A stretch of 5,527 nucleotides of DNA from an uncultured Cytophagales bacterium (lineage in GTDB: Bacteria; Bacteroidota; Bacteroidia; Cytophagales; Amoebophilaceae), in contig CAJQOF010000019.1 in the NCBI GenBank assembly GCA_905479855.1, positions 1 through 5,527 of the forward strand, read 5' to 3'. The position numbers and the translations under genes are program-made. Shown here in pieces: positions 3,803 to 5,527 of the stretch. The notes below the pieces were generated by a model, which saw only the letters and a list, made by a program, of their open reading frames with translations, made no database searches and was not told where the DNA came from. Position 1 is the first letter of the stretch. Each line of letters begins with the position of its first letter.

Positions 3803-5527
3803 ATGTCTCCTTGGTCCAACTTTCCTTGCGCGAGAATCACCTTGGCCTTTATGGGGGGGATATTGGTTGCCAGCTACTGCCCGCCGGTGGCTGCTTTGCT
3901 AGCAGGAAGCTTATTGGGGTTGTGCTTGCTCGGCTATGTGCTTATTGTGGTGGCCACTCCGGTGGCTAAGTTTCGCAGCTGGAGCCCCGTCTTAGGCCTT
4001 TTGGCCCTATGCGCTATCTTTTTGGTGGGCTATTTGCGCTGCGCAACCAACAAAGTAGCCAATGATCCTAACCATCTCACCCATTGGGCGGAACATATAG
4101 AGGCTTATGAGGCAATAGCACTCGAGAATGCTCATACAAAATCTACGCGGAATAATGTGCTCGTGGGTGTGCAGCGTGCACGCATACAAGGGCAATGGAA
4201 GCAGGTGCGTGGGAGGGTACGGCTCTCTTTTCCGGAACCCACACCCTTGCAAGTTGGTTATGGTGATCTGCTGCTAATTCATGGGCAACCGCAGGTAGTG
4301 CCGGCGCCTAAGAACCCCAACGAGTTTGACTATGCGGCCTTCTTGGCGCTCTCCCAGATTGCGCACCAACAGTTTTTGATGGAGGCAGAAGTAGTAGTAA
4401 CAGGATATCGCCCCCCCAATGTCATAAAGCGGTGGTCCTTCCAAACCCTGCGCTACTTTCAAGCGCTACTCACACAGCGCATCCACCACCCAGAGGTGCG
4501 CTCTGTAGTCATCGCCTTGGTGTTGGGCCAAAAAGATGCGCTGACCAGCGAGGTGAAAACAGCCTATACCAATGCGGGCACGATGCATGTGTTGGCGGTC
4601 TCGGGCTTGCATGTGGGCATCCTTTACGGGTTGCTACAGCTCTTCTTGGGGCTACTAAAGGGCCTGCGGGGCATACGGTGGGTTTCCCCCATCATCTCTT
4701 TGGCAGCACTTTGGTTCTACGCATTTGTTACCGGCCTATCTCCCTCTGTGCTGCGCGCTACGCTTATGTTCACCGTGGTGGCCTTGGCCGGTATATTGAA
4801 CAGAAAGACCAACCTCTACAACACACTGGCTGCCTCTTCTTTCCTCTTGCTCTTTTGGAATCCGATGCTCCTCTTTGCTGTGGGGTTCCAACTCTCCTAC
4901 TTGGCTGTGGTGGGCATCGTCTATCTGCAGCCTAAAATCTATCATGCACTTACCTTCCGCAACTGGCTCTTCGACAAACTCTGGATGCTTTCTTCCCTCT
5001 CTTTGGGGGCTCAGCTGGCCACTATGCCTTTGGTCTTATACTACTTTCACCAGTTCCCTACTTACTTTTTGGTGGCCAATTGGGTGGTGGTACCTGCTGT
5101 GTCGGTGATGCTCTGCTTGGCCCTTGGCGTACTCATGACCAGTTTCTGGGCTCCGCTCAGTACACTGATTGCCGATATGCTTGAAAAAGTGGTGCTCGCC
5201 ATTAATGGTTTTGTTGGCATTATACAACGACTGCCCTATGGCCTCGTGGACCATATTCATGTGGATGCTGCTGTGGTGCTGTTGCTCTACCTAATTTTGT
5301 TGCTCTGTCTGGCGCTGCTGCACACACGGCAGATGAAGTACCTGCTAACCGCCAGTATGTTGGTAATCATGCTCTCGCTCCATGCCATCCAAGTGCATTG
5401 GGGCCGGCAAGGGCAGCGTAAGCTAATTTTCTACAGCGTTAACCACCACCAGGTAATTTCTTTTGTTAAGGGACAGCATAGTACCCTCTGTGTTGACAAC
5501 CGCTTTAGCGTAGATTCCCCAAAGTAT
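3803..5527 (+). CDS. comEC: ComEC/Rec2-family DNA uptake channel protein, 3' truncated by window edge
   Basis: ComEC forms the inner-membrane channel through which one DNA strand enters the cytoplasm during natural transformation. The frame is open for 575 codons to the window edge. N-terminal membrane helices (about 12-52 and 61-79) lead into a soluble DUF4131/OB-like domain (about 100-200), ending in the typical PKNPNEFDYAAFLA (169-182). The Competence membrane domain follows (about 230-530). It has ALVLGQKDALTSEVKTAY (238-255), MHVLAVSGLHVGILYG (261-276), GLSPSVLRATLMF (311-323), FAVGFQLSYLAVVGI (358-372) and QLATMPLVLYYFHQFPTYF (404-422). Several further hydrophobic helices reach about residue 530. 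The last residues visible (KLIFYSVNHHQVISF, 540-554) begin the soluble tail seen in Bacteroidota ComEC, so I expect roughly 100 or more missing residues. The ATG at 3803 gives the usual M-x-x-W-x-x-x-P start; the frame is open back to TAG 3740-3742, with a less likely TTG at 3782. The gene carries G7 (3853-3859) and C7 (4411-4417) runs. Presence of comEC alone does not prove competence. Confidence 0.95.
   Translation, partial: MSPWSNFPCARITLAFMGGILVASYCPPVAALLAGSLLGLCLLGYVLIVVATPVAKFRSWSPVLGLLALCAIFLVGYLRCATNKVANDPNHLTHWAEHIEAYEAIALENAHTKSTRNNVLVGVQRARIQGQWKQVRGRVRLSFPEPTPLQVGYGDLLLIHGQPQVVPAPKNPNEFDYAAFLALSQIAHQQFLMEAEVVVTGYRPPNVIKRWSFQTLRYFQALLTQRIHHPEVRSVVIALVLGQKDALTSEVKTAYTNAGTMHVLAVSGLHVGILYGLLQLFLGLLKGLRGIRWVSPIISLAALWFYAFVTGLSPSVLRATLMFTVVALAGILNRKTNLYNTLAASSFLLLFWNPMLLFAVGFQLSYLAVVGIVYLQPKIYHALTFRNWLFDKLWMLSSLSLGAQLATMPLVLYYFHQFPTYFLVANWVVVPAVSVMLCLALGVLMTSFWAPLSTLIADMLEKVVLAINGFVGIIQRLPYGLVDHIHVDAAVVLLLYLILLLCLALLHTRQMKYLLTASMLVIMLSLHAIQVHWGRQGQRKLIFYSVNHHQVISFVKGQHSTLCVDNRFSVDSPKY

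Noticed and set aside
4432..4935. A 167-codon plus-strand frame and an overlapping one at 4875-5108
   Set aside because: Both lie entirely inside comEC in another frame. The comEC frame is continuous from 3803 to the edge with all family motifs; the alternative translations resemble no known family.
1..5527. tRNA, rRNA, CRISPR array or riboswitch
   Set aside because: No repeat-spacer pattern was seen. The non-coding gaps are all under 150 bases, with no cloverleaf or known aptamer pattern.

Overview
The window carries four plus-strand genes and the tail of a fifth, and no convincing minus-strand gene. The organism is most likely a member of the Bacteroidota. The start regions lack Shine-Dalgarno sequences, a TAnnTTTG-type promoter box (TACCTTTG) lies 23 bases before mutL, and the protein families are ones common in that phylum: a PDDEXK_9/DUF1703-type tail, a PDDEXK_2/Rpn-type protein, and ComEC with the phylum's characteristic N-terminus. 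I cannot assign a genus. Base composition is close to balanced, with a visibly more AT-rich Rpn-type gene.

Layout: 2-151 is the C-terminal tail of a probable AAA-ATPase/PD-(D/E)XK protein. 188-2011 is mutL, encoding the mismatch repair ATPase. 2142-2729 is rnhB, encoding ribonuclease HII with a GTG start. 2823-3722 is an Rpn-family (PDDEXK_2, 'recombination-promoting nuclease/putative transposase') gene. 3803-5527 is the first 575 codons of comEC, the inner-membrane DNA-uptake channel; this frame has no stop in the window and runs off the right edge. Every gap between genes is shorter than 150 bases. Two inverted repeats bracket the Rpn-type gene: a compact hairpin touching the rnhB stop codon (2731-2748) and a longer one in front of comEC (3741-3776).

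Functional theme: MutL and RNase HII are genome-maintenance enzymes, and ComEC imports single-stranded DNA. The Rpn-type gene looks like an insertion between these housekeeping genes. Spot counts show lower GC than its neighbours, and it has hairpins on both sides. No system here is clearly new. The points most worth checking are: an alanine where the Rpn-type protein should have its catalytic aspartate; a MutL that keeps the DQHA metal motif but has lost the other zinc-site residues and sits next to rnhB; and a T7 tract in mutL where a one-base slip in either direction hits a stop codon almost at once.
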